From Synechococcus sp. CO36386bin_29 (GTDB taxonomy: Bacteria > Cyanobacteriota > Cyanobacteriia > PCC-6307 > Cyanobiaceae), in contig WTFZ01000137.1 in NCBI GenBank assembly GCA_011523835.1, positions 1 to 60,450 on the forward strand: 60,450 nt of DNA, written 5' to 3'. Made by a program: the position numbers and the translations under genes. Below the pieces are notes generated by a model. That model was not told where the DNA came from and searched no databases. It saw only the letters and a program-made list of their open reading frames with translations. Each line of letters starts with the position of its first letter. Within the stretch, counting starts at the first letter, position 1. This document shows positions 51,640 through 60,450 of the stretch, piece after piece.

Positions 51640-51774
51640 CGCGACAGTCTGCAGCTGATTGCAGTGCGCCTGTGCTGTGACAAGCCGTCACAGTGGCTGG
51701 CTCGGATTGGATAGTTCAAGGCCGAAGGCTCGTAGCCTGGACACGGCAAACTGTCGCTCACCTGCTTCCGACCC

Positions 51775-51882
51775 ATGGGAATCGATTTCCACCTGATCGC
51801 CAACTTCGCGGCACTGGCCTTGATCACCCTCGCTGGTCCTGCTGTGATCTTCATCCTCTTCTATCGCCGTGGCGCACTTTGA
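51775..51882 (+). CDS. psb30: photosystem II protein Psb30 (Ycf12)
   Basis: A 35-residue single-helix protein: [18 protein letters not shown], then [17 protein letters not shown], matching cyanobacterial Psb30 in length and in the GPAVIF...RGAL ending. It sits at the periphery of photosystem II near PsbJ and cytochrome b559. Its last 22 bases overlap the 3' end of the ClC gene on the opposite strand. Confidence 0.92.
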   Translation: MGIDFHLIANFAALALITLAGPAVIFILFYRRGAL

Positions 51883-53231
51883 GCTTTGAGTTTGCTCAGT
51901 GCGTGGTACACCGGCTCTCTGCTGACCAGGCGGCCGGTGTAGGAAGCGAGAACTGCCGCTAGAACCACTCCTGCTAGCAGCTGCTGATCACCGGCGAGAC
52001 GCCAGGCAAAGACGATTGAGACCAAAGGGAGCTGTGTCGCTCCTGAAAGTCCTGCCGCTAGACCCAGTCCGATTCCCAGCTGACCGCTGTATCCGGCGAT
52101 GCTGCAAACGGTGTATCCAAGCACTGCACCGAAGGTCAGTGAGGGGTCGATCAGGCCTCCGGGCACTCCAGCACTGAGAGCGAGTATTGGTCCAATCACC
52201 CGTACGGCGGTGATCCAGAGACTTGTGAGGATTGTTGTGAGGTGATGGCCCTCTTGAAGCGGTTCGGGCATCCCCTCTTCAATCAGTTGCCTCACGAGCG
52301 ATTCACCATCGGATGTGGAGAGTCCCCAGCTCATCAGAGCTAGCAGGCTGAGGCCCCCCCCGAGGTAGAGACCCGTCTGCACCGGCCAGCGTTTCACTGT
52401 TTCTGACAGTGATTGCGTGAGCCAAACAAGTCCTTTGTTGAACAGGCCTCCTGCAAGTCCGGCCACAAGTCCTACCGGAATGGCCATCATCAGTTGATCC
52501 AATTCCGGGGTCATCAGGTTGAGCACACCGAGTCCGAACATCGGTTGCCCGCCGATGTTGGACAGACCAGCTGCGGCAACACCGATCACAAGAGCTGGCC
52601 AGATCGTCACGATGGCGTAATCCGCCGTGAGCTCTTCGAGCATGAAGATGGCTCCCAGCAGAGGTGTGTTGAATCCGCCAGCCAGGCCGGCGCCACCGCC
52701 GATGGCCACCATCTGGCGTTCGCTCAGGGATGGCAGCCATCTGTTGAAGCGCTGATGAAATGCCCTGGCCACTGCTGCACCGAACTGCACGACAGGACCT
52801 TCTCTTCCCAGAGGAAACATCGCCACAGTCGCGATCGACCACAGGAGGCCGCGCTGCACTGTGCCCGGAGCGGCCATGGCTGTTGGGAGAAGTGATGGGT
52901 CCTTCAAGGCATTCATGGTCGATGGGATGCCTGATCCGGCCCCCTCATGCCAGGGACCTCTCTGCAGCAGCAGTAGAACCGGCATGACGATCAGTGGCGC
53001 CAGCGCCACGAGAATTCCCGGCAAGGTCCACCGGCTCGTTGCGTCCGTTGGCATGAGCGCGTACAGCTGCTCCTGAACGCGATCCACCAGGTTGAGCGGC
53101 AGGCATGCGATGCCGATCAGAACACCAACGATCACCAGACCGATGAAATGACGCGCCAGTCCTTGCAACCGGCTCTGAGAGGGAAGGGTCCCTGGAATCA
53201 GGGCGATGTCCTGGCGACTGTCCGGCGTCAT
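51861..53231 (-). CDS. ClC-type chloride channel or H+/Cl- exchanger
   Basis: A 456-residue membrane protein with the three ClC selectivity signatures: [28 protein letters not shown] with the gating Glu, and [19 protein letters not shown]. About 10-12 hydrophobic segments. The gating Glu is kept, as in exchangers; which mode operates cannot be told by eye. It overlaps recJ by 4 bases and psb30 by 22 bases at the 3' end. Confidence 0.92.
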   Translation of the reverse strand: MTPDSRQDIALIPGTLPSQSRLQGLARHFIGLVIVGVLIGIACLPLNLVDRVQEQLYALMPTDATSRWTLPGILVALAPLIVMPVLLLLQRGPWHEGAGSGIPSTMNALKDPSLLPTAMAAPGTVQRGLLWSIATVAMFPLGREGPVVQFGAAVARAFHQRFNRWLPSLSERQMVAIGGGAGLAGGFNTPLLGAIFMLEELTADYAIVTIWPALVIGVAAAGLSNIGGQPMFGLGVLNLMTPELDQLMMAIPVGLVAGLAGGLFNKGLVWLTQSLSETVKRWPVQTGLYLGGGLSLLALMSWGLSTSDGESLVRQLIEEGMPEPLQEGHHLTTILTSLWITAVRVIGPILALSAGVPGGLIDPSLTFGAVLGYTVCSIAGYSGQLGIGLGLAAGLSGATQLPLVSIVFAWRLAGDQQLLAGVVLAAVLASYTGRLVSREPVYHALSKLKAQSAPRR

Positions 53232-55123
53232 GGGCGAAGGCCGAGACCAACGCAGGCCTCCTGGAGTAGACCTGCAACGTAGGGGTGCTGGGCTCGGCTG
53301 TCGTCACTTTCCAGCACACCGTTGTCGGTGATGTTGCAGACCATGGACTCACCGGCGGGGTTCAGCAGCTTGAGGCTGTTCGGCCCCAGACGCTGCATCC
53401 TGTAGACCCCGGAAACGCGATGGATCTCCATCGCGGGATGGTGAGTCCGTAGGGCCTGGACTTCAAGCTGGAATCGGGTTTCGCCACGCCAATGGTTTTG
53501 GGTGACTCGGTAAGCCAGATCAATCATCTGGGCAATCGCCGCTGTCGCTGGCCAGCGCCAGATGATGGCCTGACGTTCTGTGCCGTTCTGCTCGAGCGTC
53601 AGACGTCGATGGCCGCCGCGCAGGGTGTGTTGATCCGACACCCGGCATCCTCTTGACCAGAACAGGGGTTTGGGATGACCTGCTCCGAAGGGTTCCAGCT
53701 TCTGCAGACCTGCCCAGAGGTCATGGTTGATCTCCTCCAGTGTCAGCAGTGCTTCCGGCTCCACCAGCAACCCCTGCCCCCTCTGATCGAGCCAGGCAGA
53801 GGCCAACCGGTTGAGGTCGTCGTGCAGTTCCGTCACGGCCGACGTCCTGATCGTGAATCCACCTGCAGCTGGATGTCCCCCGAAGCGTTCGAGGAGATGC
53901 CCGCAGTGCTGCAGGGCCTGGTCCACCGCGAAACCCTCGGGCGCCCGCACGGATGCTCTCATCAGTCCCTCCCCGTCCGCCGCCAGGAGAGCGGCGGGTC
54001 TTTGGTAACGCTCGACCAACCGGGCGGCCACAATGCCGATCACTCCGTGATGCCAATGGCTCTGCGCCAGCAGTAGGAAAGAAGGAAGAGGTGAAGGGTC
54101 ACTGTCCAGGAGGGCAATGGCTTCGGCTTCGATCGCGTCGCACAATTCCCGGCGTTGCCGGTTGAGCGCGTCGCAGCGACGACCCAGTTCGAACGCCTGG
54201 TCCTGATCCTCTGCGGTGAGGAGCTCTACCACCAGACCAGGATCACCAATGCGACCGACCGCATTGATTCGCGGCGCCAACTGGAAACCGATGTCATCAG
54301 CAACGAGGGGGCGATCCCCGAGTCCGGCCAGCTGCTGGAGGGCCTGCACTCCAGGACAACGGCTGCGGTGAAGGTGTTGCAAACCCTCTTTCAGCAGCGT
54401 GCGGTTGGCTCCTGTCAGGGGCGCCATATCAGCCACAGTACCGATGCAGAAGAGATCCCGGGAGCTTGCAATCGCTTCGGGCCTGCCCATCTCCACCGCC
54501 AGAGTCCTGGCTACGACATAGGCGAGTCCGACACCTGCAAGTCCGCGGTACGGCGAATGCTCAGGGGTTGTGGCCGGATGAATCAGAGCCATGGCCTTTG
54601 GTGGCTGATCCGGAAGGGTGTGGTGGTCCGTGAGGATCACATCCACTCCAAGGTCTGCGGCGCGCTCCAGTGCTTCCCTCGCGGCCACTCCGTTGTCGAC
54701 GGTGATCAAAAGCTTGATCCCCTCGTCATGGAGCTGTTCCACCATCCCAGGGTTCAGGCCATACCCGTCGTCCATCCGATTCGGGATAGCCGCTTTCGGA
54801 CAGGCGCCAAGGAAGCGGAAAGCGCGCAACAGCAGCGCTGTGCTGGTCATGCCATCGGCGTCGTAGTCGCCGCAGACGGCAAGCGCTTCTCCTGACCTGC
54901 AAGCCATCTCAAGGCGGGCCAGCGCCTTGCCGAGATCAGGGAAGTGGTCGTGAGGGGATGGTGGAACCTGATCGCACAGCAGAGCTTCCGCTTGGTCTGT
55001 TGTTGCGATGCCGCGCCGATGCAGAACCGCTCTCAGCGGAAGGGGCAATGCAACGTGAGCAAGGGGGGTGCCAGCGATGGGGTGTGGCAGGCGCCACTGT
55101 TGTTCTCGGGCAACCTCAACCAT
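53228..55123 (-). CDS. recJ: single-strand-DNA-specific exonuclease RecJ
   Basis: 5'-3' exonuclease for recombination and mismatch repair. DHH-superfamily motifs are complete: CGDYDADGMTSTALLL, LITVDNGVAA, VILTDHHTLPD, and the C-terminal DHHA1 part with GGHPAAGGFTI. The 631-residue length fits bacterial RecJ. The ATG at 55123 is 83 bases from the divergent HAD gene. Coupled to the downstream ClC gene by a 4-base overlap. Confidence 0.94.
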   Translation of the reverse strand: MVEVAREQQWRLPHPIAGTPLAHVALPLPLRAVLHRRGIATTDQAEALLCDQVPPSPHDHFPDLGKALARLEMACRSGEALAVCGDYDADGMTSTALLLRAFRFLGACPKAAIPNRMDDGYGLNPGMVEQLHDEGIKLLITVDNGVAAREALERAADLGVDVILTDHHTLPDQPPKAMALIHPATTPEHSPYRGLAGVGLAYVVARTLAVEMGRPEAIASSRDLFCIGTVADMAPLTGANRTLLKEGLQHLHRSRCPGVQALQQLAGLGDRPLVADDIGFQLAPRINAVGRIGDPGLVVELLTAEDQDQAFELGRRCDALNRQRRELCDAIEAEAIALLDSDPSPLPSFLLLAQSHWHHGVIGIVAARLVERYQRPAALLAADGEGLMRASVRAPEGFAVDQALQHCGHLLERFGGHPAAGGFTIRTSAVTELHDDLNRLASAWLDQRGQGLLVEPEALLTLEEINHDLWAGLQKLEPFGAGHPKPLFWSRGCRVSDQHTLRGGHRRLTLEQNGTERQAIIWRWPATAAIAQMIDLAYRVTQNHWRGETRFQLEVQALRTHHPAMEIHRVSGVYRMQRLGPNSLKLLNPAGESMVCNITDNGVLESDDSRAQHPYVAGLLQEACVGLGLRP

Positions 55124-55206
55124 CCCTCAATCTTTGCTGGGCGCATTGTGGGGGGTTCCGGGATCGATGGTGTTCCATCAGGCTGAACCGATGCTGAATC
55201 GCTGCA

Positions 55207-55962
55207 ATGTCCCGACTGGAAGCCGTGTTCTGGGATGTGGATGGAACGCTCGCTGACACGGAGATGTCCGGCCATCGGGTGGCTTACAACCGTGCCTTTT
55301 CAGAGCTTGGTGTCGACTGGCACTGGGATTCTGGACTGTATGCCGAACTCTTGGCCATTCCAGGGGGAACCAAGCGCATGCAGCGGTTTGCGCAACAGTG
55401 CTCTCAGCCTCTGACGCCTGACCTGCTGAGTGAACTCCGCAAGACCAAGCAGCGTCACTACCTCGCCTTGATTCGTTCCGGTGCAGTGCAGTGGCGGCCT
55501 GGCGTGGTGCGATTGCTTAGGGAACTTCAAGAAGCCGGTGTCCAGCAGTGGATTGTCACCAGCAGCGGTCTCGCGTCAGTTCTGGCTCTCCTTGAAGGCC
55601 TTCCCGGTTTCAGTGAATCACCGTTCTCCGGTTGGGTGACAGCAGACGATGTCAGTTGTTCGAAACCTGATCCCGAGCCCTATCAGCTTGGCTTGCAAAG
55701 GAGTGGAGCGGACCCGGATTGGTCCATTGCCCTGGAGGATTCGGCACCTGGCTTGCGTTCAGCTCGTGCTGCAGGACTGTGTTGTCTGCTGACTCCATCC
55801 CCTTGGGACCGTGAACTCCCCATGGAAAGTCACCATGCGACGGCTGTTGTGGATCATTTCGGTGCTGAAACCTCGTGTCGGATTTACAGCGGCCCCCCTT
55901 GTGAAGGCGGCCGCGTCACGCTGAAGTACCTGGAGTTGCTGGTTGCTCAGGGTCAGGAATGA
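55207..55962 (+). CDS. HAD hydrolase, CbbY/beta-phosphoglucomutase-like
   Basis: A 251-residue phosphatase with FWDVDGTLADTE at the N terminus (nucleophile and acid-base Asp), VTSSGLASV (motif II), the Lys region SKPDPEPY and ALEDSAPGLRSARAAG. CbbY-type enzymes remove misformed sugar phosphates such as xylulose bisphosphate that inhibit Rubisco. The assignment to CbbY is likely but the substrate is not proven. Its stop overlaps ycf20 (ATGA). Confidence 0.88.
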   Translation: MSRLEAVFWDVDGTLADTEMSGHRVAYNRAFSELGVDWHWDSGLYAELLAIPGGTKRMQRFAQQCSQPLTPDLLSELRKTKQRHYLALIRSGAVQWRPGVVRLLRELQEAGVQQWIVTSSGLASVLALLEGLPGFSESPFSGWVTADDVSCSKPDPEPYQLGLQRSGADPDWSIALEDSAPGLRSARAAGLCCLLTPSPWDRELPMESHHATAVVDHFGAETSCRIYSGPPCEGGRVTLKYLELLVAQGQE

Positions 55963-56297
55963 CGCTGTATGTCACGCGATTTGACCGGCTTCAGCGTCGG
56001 GTGGGAGCGCATCTTTCCCAGGCGCTGATTGGTCCTTGGCGACGCCGAAGTGTGGGACTGCTGTCCTTGCTGTTCGGTTTCATCGTGGGCAGTAACGTCA
56101 CGATGTATTGGTTTCAGAAATCGGGCCAGCAGCGCCCATTCGCCGTCTTCGTGATGGTGTTGGTGCTGGAAATTCTGGTGAGGCTTCGGAGCAGGGTCAG
56201 AATCAATCAGTGGCCACTGGGCTGGCTGGCTCTCGATAATTTTCGGATCGGAACCGTCTACGCCGTTGTGTTTGAGGCTTTCAAACTTGGTTCGTGA
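55959..56297 (+). CDS. ycf20: Ycf20 family membrane protein (DUF565)
   Basis: A 112-residue protein of the Ycf20 family: TRFDRLQRRVGAHLSQALIG, PWRRRSVGLLSLLFGFIVGS, and the ending FRIGTVYAVVFEAFKLGS are the conserved blocks. Three membrane helices are likely. Loss of Ycf20 relatives in algae and plants disturbs non-photochemical quenching; the cyanobacterial role is unclear. Coupled to the HAD gene upstream and to glycerate kinase downstream. Confidence 0.9.
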   Translation: MTLYVTRFDRLQRRVGAHLSQALIGPWRRRSVGLLSLLFGFIVGSNVTMYWFQKSGQQRPFAVFVMVLVLEILVRLRSRVRINQWPLGWLALDNFRIGTVYAVVFEAFKLGS

Positions 56298-57219
56298 CAG
56301 TCGACCAATAGCACCGTGCGGCGTCGATGCCTTGCTGGAACTCTTGGGCTGGTCTGATGCCGAACGTTGGTGGCACCACTGGCAAGCTCGAGGTGGTGTG
56401 AACCTGATGCGGGACCGATGGCCTGTTCCTGTCGATGATTCCTGGATTGCCTCTTTGGCTCTCCCTCTGCTCACAAGGGTTGAACAGGCCCATGCGGCGA
56501 ATGGTCCGACGTTGATCGGGGTCAGCGCTCTGCCAGGTTGTGGCAAAACCACACTGTGCAGCTGGGTCAAACACGCTTCCGACCATCTCGGCTGGTCGGT
56601 GGATCATCTGTCGATCGATGATTTTTATTGGCCTGCTGACCAACTGGATCGCAGCATGGCCGGAAATCCCTGGGGGGTTCCCCGAGCGCTTCCCGGCAGC
56701 CATGATCTCGCTGGTATGGAACGGTCCCTGCAGACATGGTTGCAGGGTGGCTCACTTGCGGCCCCCCGGTTTGACAAGTCCCTGAGGGGAGGACGTGGTG
56801 ACCGTTGTGGCTCAACCATCTCAACGCCCAAGGTTGTTCTGCTGGAGGGCTGGTTTCTCGGTGCGGTTGTCGGAGAGCACCGAGAGGATGCTCTGCAGCA
56901 ACCTCTGAAGCCAGCTGAGAGTCGGTGGCGTCCTCATGCACTGCGACAGCTCAGCGAGTATGCGCCGATCTGGGGGATGCTCAATGAGCTCTGGCATCTG
57001 CGCATCGAAAGCTCGAATGCCTCCGCCGATTGGAAGCGTCAGCAGTTGAACACACTCAAGTACAGCACTGGAGTGGCATTCTCCGAGGAGGAGCTCACCG
57101 GTTTCAATCGCATGGTTGAGGTGGCTCTGCCGAACAGTTGTCTCAACTGCATTCCCGGAGCCACCGTCATTGTGGATCTCACGAACGAAAGGATGATTCG
57201 CGAGATCCGCTTCAGCTGA
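56287..57219 (+). CDS. D-glycerate 3-kinase (photorespiratory type)
   Basis: P-loop kinase returning photorespiratory glycerate to the Calvin cycle as 3-phosphoglycerate. Visible: Walker A GVSALPGCGKTTLCSW, then LSIDDFYWPADQLDRSM, NPWGVPRALPGSHDL, and FDKSLRGGRGDR plus VVLLEGWFLGA, the order seen in the plant-type GLYK family. I choose the TTG at 56287 because a GAGG site lies 8 bases upstream; the frame is open to 56266. The gene overlaps ycf20 and ends one base from the rpmF stop. Confidence 0.87.
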   Translation: MVRDSRPIAPCGVDALLELLGWSDAERWWHHWQARGGVNLMRDRWPVPVDDSWIASLALPLLTRVEQAHAANGPTLIGVSALPGCGKTTLCSWVKHASDHLGWSVDHLSIDDFYWPADQLDRSMAGNPWGVPRALPGSHDLAGMERSLQTWLQGGSLAAPRFDKSLRGGRGDRCGSTISTPKVVLLEGWFLGAVVGEHREDALQQPLKPAESRWRPHALRQLSEYAPIWGMLNELWHLRIESSNASADWKRQQLNTLKYSTGVAFSEEELTGFNRMVEVALPNSCLNCIPGATVIVDLTNERMIREIRFS

Positions 57220-57220
57220 A

Positions 57221-57397
57221 TCAGCTTTCGGTGTCTTCGGCTTCCGCTACGGGATAGACGAAGCCCTGAGCACGGCCGCTCAGAACGGATTTGCCGATCG
57301 AAAGAGCCCTCTGGGCTGCAGTCGCCGCTTTCGCTTTCCAGACGGCATGACGTTGGTTGCGCTTGCTCTTCGAGGTTTTCTTCTTCGGGACGGCCAT
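57221..57397 (-). CDS. rpmF: 50S ribosomal protein L32
   Basis: A 58-residue ribosomal protein from the ATG at 57397 with the start [20 protein letters not shown] and a basic body typical of cyanobacterial L32. The Cys residues of the zinc-binding form are absent, as in many cyanobacteria. The open frame extends 9 codons upstream but the [12 protein letters not shown] start is universal. Confidence 0.95.
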   Translation of the reverse strand: MAVPKKKTSKSKRNQRHAVWKAKAATAAQRALSIGKSVLSGRAQGFVYPVAEAEDTES

Positions 57398-57433
57398 CTC
57401 GGGCTGATCACTGCCAAACAGCAATGATCCACT

Positions 57434-59347
57434 TTGATGAGCCCCTCCGTCAAATCGCTAGTCTTCCCACAACGCATCAGCGATGTGAGCTCAGAGAAGA
57501 CTACTCAGTCGCCATCCGGAATCGACCCCCGAAAGCCGTCCGGCACCGACCAACGAAGCGATCCATTCTCACGCTTCCGATCAGAACCACCACCAAGCTA
57601 CAGCGCACTGCTGAAGCAGATCACTTCGGGCAAGGTGAAAGAGCTGCAGCTGGTACCTGCTCGGCGGGAAGTGATCGTCACTTATCCCGATGGACGCCGC
57701 ACCACCGTGGCGATCCTGGCGAACGATCAACAGATCCTGCGGACTGCAGAGGCTGCGGGAACGCCCCTCCGCGTCAAGGACGTCCGCCAGGAACAGGCTC
57801 TGGCAGGTCTGGCCGGAAATCTGGCCTTGATCGTGCTGATCGTTGTTGGACTTTCGCTGTTGCTGAGGCGGTCCGCTCAGGTGGCCAATAAGGCCATGGG
57901 TTTCGGCCGTACCCAGGCGCGCACCAGCGAGCAGAGCGATGTGACGGTTCGGTTTGAGGATGTGGCCGGGATCGCAGAGGCCAAAGACGAGCTTCAAGAG
58001 GTCGTGACCTTTTTGAAGCAGCCGGAGACCTTCATCAAACTGGGAGCGCGTATTCCAAGAGGAGTTCTGCTTGTCGGCCCACCGGGCACCGGCAAGACCC
58101 TTCTTGCGAAAGCCATCGCCGGTGAAGCTGGCGTTCCGTTCTTCTCACTCGCCGCCTCTGAGTTCGTTGAGTTGTTTGTGGGTGTCGGTGCGAGTCGCGT
58201 GCGCGATCTGTTCAGTAAAGCCAAGGAGAAATCACCCTGCATCGTGTTCATCGATGAGATCGATGCCGTCGGCCGCCAGAGAGGTGCAGGGATTGGTGGA
58301 GGAAATGATGAACGGGAGCAGACGCTCAACCAGCTGCTGACTGAGATGGACGGGTTTGCCGATAATTCCGGCGTCATTCTTCTGGCAGCGACCAACCGGC
58401 CCGACGTCCTCGATACGGCTTTGATGCGTCCTGGCCGATTCGACCGCAGGATTGTCGTTGGGTTACCGGACCGCAAGGGACGCGAAGCGATCCTGTCTGT
58501 GCATGCCCGCACCAGACCTCTGGCTGACGAGGTTTCTCTGGCGGATTGGGCGCGTCGCACACCGGGCTTCTCCGGTGCCGATCTGGCCAATCTCCTCAAC
58601 GAGGCAGCCATTCTCACGGCCCGCCATGCGTCGACCACTCTGGGCAATCAGGAGCTGGAAATGGCGCTTGAGCGGATCACCATGGGGCTGACAGCGGCTC
58701 CACTTCAGGATGGTGCCAAGAAGCGTCTGATCGCTTACCACGAGATCGGTCATGCGTTGGTTGCGGCCTTCACCCCTCACGCTGACCCCGTTGACAAAGT
58801 CACGCTCCTGCCGCGCAGTGGTGGTGTGGGTGGTTTCACGCGTTTCTTTCCGGATGAAGACGTGCTCGATTCGGGATTGGTGACCCGTGCCTATCTCCAG
58901 GCTCGTCTGGTCATGGCCCTCGGAGGCCGCGCTGCGGAGATGGTTGTGTTCGGTGCCTCTGAAGTCACTCAGGGGGCCAGTGGTGATCTGCAGATGGTGT
59001 CGCAACTGGCCCGGGAGATGGTGACCCGATTCGGATTCTCAGATCTCGGCCCTGTCGCTCTTGAGGGGCAGGACCAGGAGGTGTTTCTGGGCCGCGACCT
59101 GATTCATCCACGGCCGTCCTACGGCGAACGAACCGGACGTGAGATTGACCTCCGAGTGCGTGCGCTGGCACGCGAGGCACTGCAGCAGGCCATCGATCTG
59201 CTCGAATCCAAACGTGAAGAGATGGATGTTCTTGTGGAGGCCCTGATCGAGGAGGAAACCCTGCAGTCGGATCGGTTCCATGATCTGCTGGGGATTGATC
59301 CTCCGGATCGGAGCCCTAGCCTGGGGCAACTGCCGGCCTGGACTTGA
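57434..59347 (+). CDS. ftsH: FtsH-family AAA metalloprotease, apparently without first membrane helix
   Basis: Membrane-bound ATP-dependent protease. Motifs: Walker A GPPGTGKT, Walker [17 protein letters not shown], the second region of homology [19 protein letters not shown], and the zinc site HEIGH with a later Asp in GASGDLQM. The N terminus (about 116 residues) contains the FtsH extracellular-like part [17 protein letters not shown] but no hydrophobic helix before it; only one helix ([17 protein letters not shown]) is seen, where FtsH usually has two. Start is TTG 57434 or ATG 57437. It is coupled to the next gene by a 4-base overlap. Confidence 0.93.
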   Translation: MMSPSVKSLVFPQRISDVSSEKTTQSPSGIDPRKPSGTDQRSDPFSRFRSEPPPSYSALLKQITSGKVKELQLVPARREVIVTYPDGRRTTVAILANDQQILRTAEAAGTPLRVKDVRQEQALAGLAGNLALIVLIVVGLSLLLRRSAQVANKAMGFGRTQARTSEQSDVTVRFEDVAGIAEAKDELQEVVTFLKQPETFIKLGARIPRGVLLVGPPGTGKTLLAKAIAGEAGVPFFSLAASEFVELFVGVGASRVRDLFSKAKEKSPCIVFIDEIDAVGRQRGAGIGGGNDEREQTLNQLLTEMDGFADNSGVILLAATNRPDVLDTALMRPGRFDRRIVVGLPDRKGREAILSVHARTRPLADEVSLADWARRTPGFSGADLANLLNEAAILTARHASTTLGNQELEMALERITMGLTAAPLQDGAKKRLIAYHEIGHALVAAFTPHADPVDKVTLLPRSGGVGGFTRFFPDEDVLDSGLVTRAYLQARLVMALGGRAAEMVVFGASEVTQGASGDLQMVSQLAREMVTRFGFSDLGPVALEGQDQEVFLGRDLIHPRPSYGERTGREIDLRVRALAREALQQAIDLLESKREEMDVLVEALIEEETLQSDRFHDLLGIDPPDRSPSLGQLPAWT

Positions 59348-60450
59348 GCCTGTCCAAGCGAGCCTTCCTCTTCGGCCTTCGCGCGTCTGCCCGCTGGCTT
59401 CCACTTCTGGTCCCAGTGGTTGTGCTGCTGGCCCGTTTTCAGGTCGAGATGGCCTGGTTCCAGCAGTTCAGCCTTGAGGACGTCTATCTCAAGCGTCTTG
59501 GTCTGCAAGGCGCTGGTGGTGCTGTCGCTCTCGCTCTCGCGGTTGTCACGACCCTTTGGAGACAGCGATGGATGAAGGCCTACGAGCCCACGCCGAAAGG
59601 TGAGATTCCCGCCTTGAGGGGAGGGACCTATGCGCTGTCTCTAGCCCTCACGCTTCTCGTGCTGCTGAGTGTGCTGGTGGTCTTCACCCGTCTGGCCTGG
59701 CTTGCCATCACTCAGCCTTTCCTGCTGGCGCACTGGTGGAGTGTTCCCTTTCAGAGCACCTGGCCTCTGTTCACACTCACGATTCTGCTGACCCTCACGA
59801 TCACGTTTGGCCTGACCAGGAGTCATCGACTGGGTTTGGCCCATCTCTATGGGTGCGTCTGTTTCTGTCTGATCACCGCACGCGCCTGGGGACTCTGGGC
59901 CCTGGCCTTCACGATTCCTGATGCAAACCGTTTTGAGCCACTCCTCGGTGCGGATGTGAGCTTTGGGCTTGGTCGTTTTTCGGCCATTGCGCTGGCCTTG
60001 GAATTGCTCCTGCTTCAGCTGCTCCTTGTTCTCAGCACAGCGATCTGGAGCCGTCTCACCCGTAGTCCATGCCTCAGTGACTGGGGGTTTCCCGGTTGGA
60101 CACCCCAGGAGCGCCGTCTGCTCCGTCCACTGCTTGCAGCATTGTTTCTTGTGCTTGCCGCGCTGCTCTGGTTGTCGCGGCATCAGCTGCTCTGGACCCA
60201 GAACGGTGTTGTGGCAGGTGCAGGCTGGATGGATGTCCACCTGATCCTGCCCCTTCGGACTGGGGGCAGTGTTCTTCTCGTTCTCCTCGCGATCTCCTTA
60301 GTGCCCTGGCCTGGGCTGTCCTCACGGAAACGGTGGGGGTTGAGAGGTGGTGTCGCCGTTCTTGCCATCGTGCTTCTGCTCAGCGAATTTCTTCTGGCAC
60401 CTGTGATGCAGTGGATGGTCGTTCGTCCCAGGGAATTTCAGCGTGAGGAG
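59344..60450 (+). CDS. UPF0182 family membrane protein, truncated by window end
   Basis: An open frame of 369 codons from a TTG at 59344, overlapping the ftsH stop by 4 bases and still open at the last base. It has many long hydrophobic helices and family features: PLLVPVVVLLARFQVEMAWF, GLGRFSAIALALELLL, and, at the window end, VRPREFQREE, the start of the large conserved soluble domain. UPF0182 members are about 900 residues with seven N-terminal helices; their function is unknown. The rest lies beyond the window. Confidence 0.85.
   Translation, partial: MSLSKRAFLFGLRASARWLPLLVPVVVLLARFQVEMAWFQQFSLEDVYLKRLGLQGAGGAVALALAVVTTLWRQRWMKAYEPTPKGEIPALRGGTYALSLALTLLVLLSVLVVFTRLAWLAITQPFLLAHWWSVPFQSTWPLFTLTILLTLTITFGLTRSHRLGLAHLYGCVCFCLITARAWGLWALAFTIPDANRFEPLLGADVSFGLGRFSAIALALELLLLQLLLVLSTAIWSRLTRSPCLSDWGFPGWTPQERRLLRPLLAALFLVLAALLWLSRHQLLWTQNGVVAGAGWMDVHLILPLRTGGSVLLVLLAISLVPWPGLSSRKRWGLRGGVAVLAIVLLLSEFLLAPVMQWMVVRPREFQREE

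Overview
The window looks like chromosome of a marine picocyanobacterium of the Synechococcus/Cyanobium type. It carries photosystem II subunits (psbY, psb30), chlorophyll synthesis genes (acsF, ycf54), carotenoid isomerase crtH, the glucosylglycerol phosphatase stpA, plastid-type conserved genes (ycf20) and several short proteins known only from cyanobacteria (DUF2996, DUF6464, DUF6761, DUF3721). Genes are dense, often overlap by 1-20 bases, and GTG/TTG starts are common. No rRNA genes or CRISPR arrays were seen.

Layout. 0-7.2 kb (minus strand): methionine sulfur assimilation (metA, metY), an unknown protein, an MFS carrier, a lytic transglycosylase, a DOMON-like protein and a small-molecule kinase. 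7.2-11 kb: an SbcD/SbcC-like nuclease-ATPase pair. 11-19.5 kb: a divergent dehydrogenase-like protein back to back with stpA, secreted unknowns, an ArsS-like radical SAM protein, a very short SepF-domain protein, an odd repeat/histidine-rich DUF3721 protein, a Fur-family regulator and a phosphoesterase. 19.77-24.42 kb: a 4.6 kb integrated element in tRNA-Pro(UGG). It is bounded by a 44-bp exact repeat of the tRNA 3' half and has a tyrosine recombinase, a wrecked phage terminase gene, a small twin-CX3C protein and paired heptamer repeats near both ends. 24.4-26.5 kb: PAS protein, histidine kinase and a tail-to-tail overlapping lone receiver, then tRNA-Lys. 26.7-36.7 kb: gamma carbonic-anhydrase-like protein, psbY, trmFO, a cation-efflux relative, crtH, a response regulator lacking its phosphoacceptor Asp, a CGFS glutaredoxin/BolA pair, plsC, pdxJ and ycf54.

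36.7-37.8 kb is the largest region without an intact gene. It holds a decayed RTX-type calcium-binding gene end and, after it, a Fur-box-like operator over a promoter followed about 140 bases later by a clean intrinsic terminator. This makes a good candidate for a metal-regulated small RNA. 37.8-60.4 kb is housekeeping: TerC, a DEAD-box helicase, fmt, pmbA/tldD with acsF, ubiX, a degenerate RNase R-like protein, two half-length UPF0016 transporters, psb30, a ClC exchanger, recJ, a CbbY-type HAD phosphatase, ycf20, glycerate kinase, rpmF, an ftsH that seems to lack its first membrane segment, and a UPF0182 membrane protein cut by the window end.

The less-explained parts are the tRNA-Pro element, the Fur-box/terminator unit, the short SepF and repeat/DUF3721 genes next to ArsS and Fur, and several probable pseudo-enzymes. 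All assignments were read by eye from translations; no database search was run.
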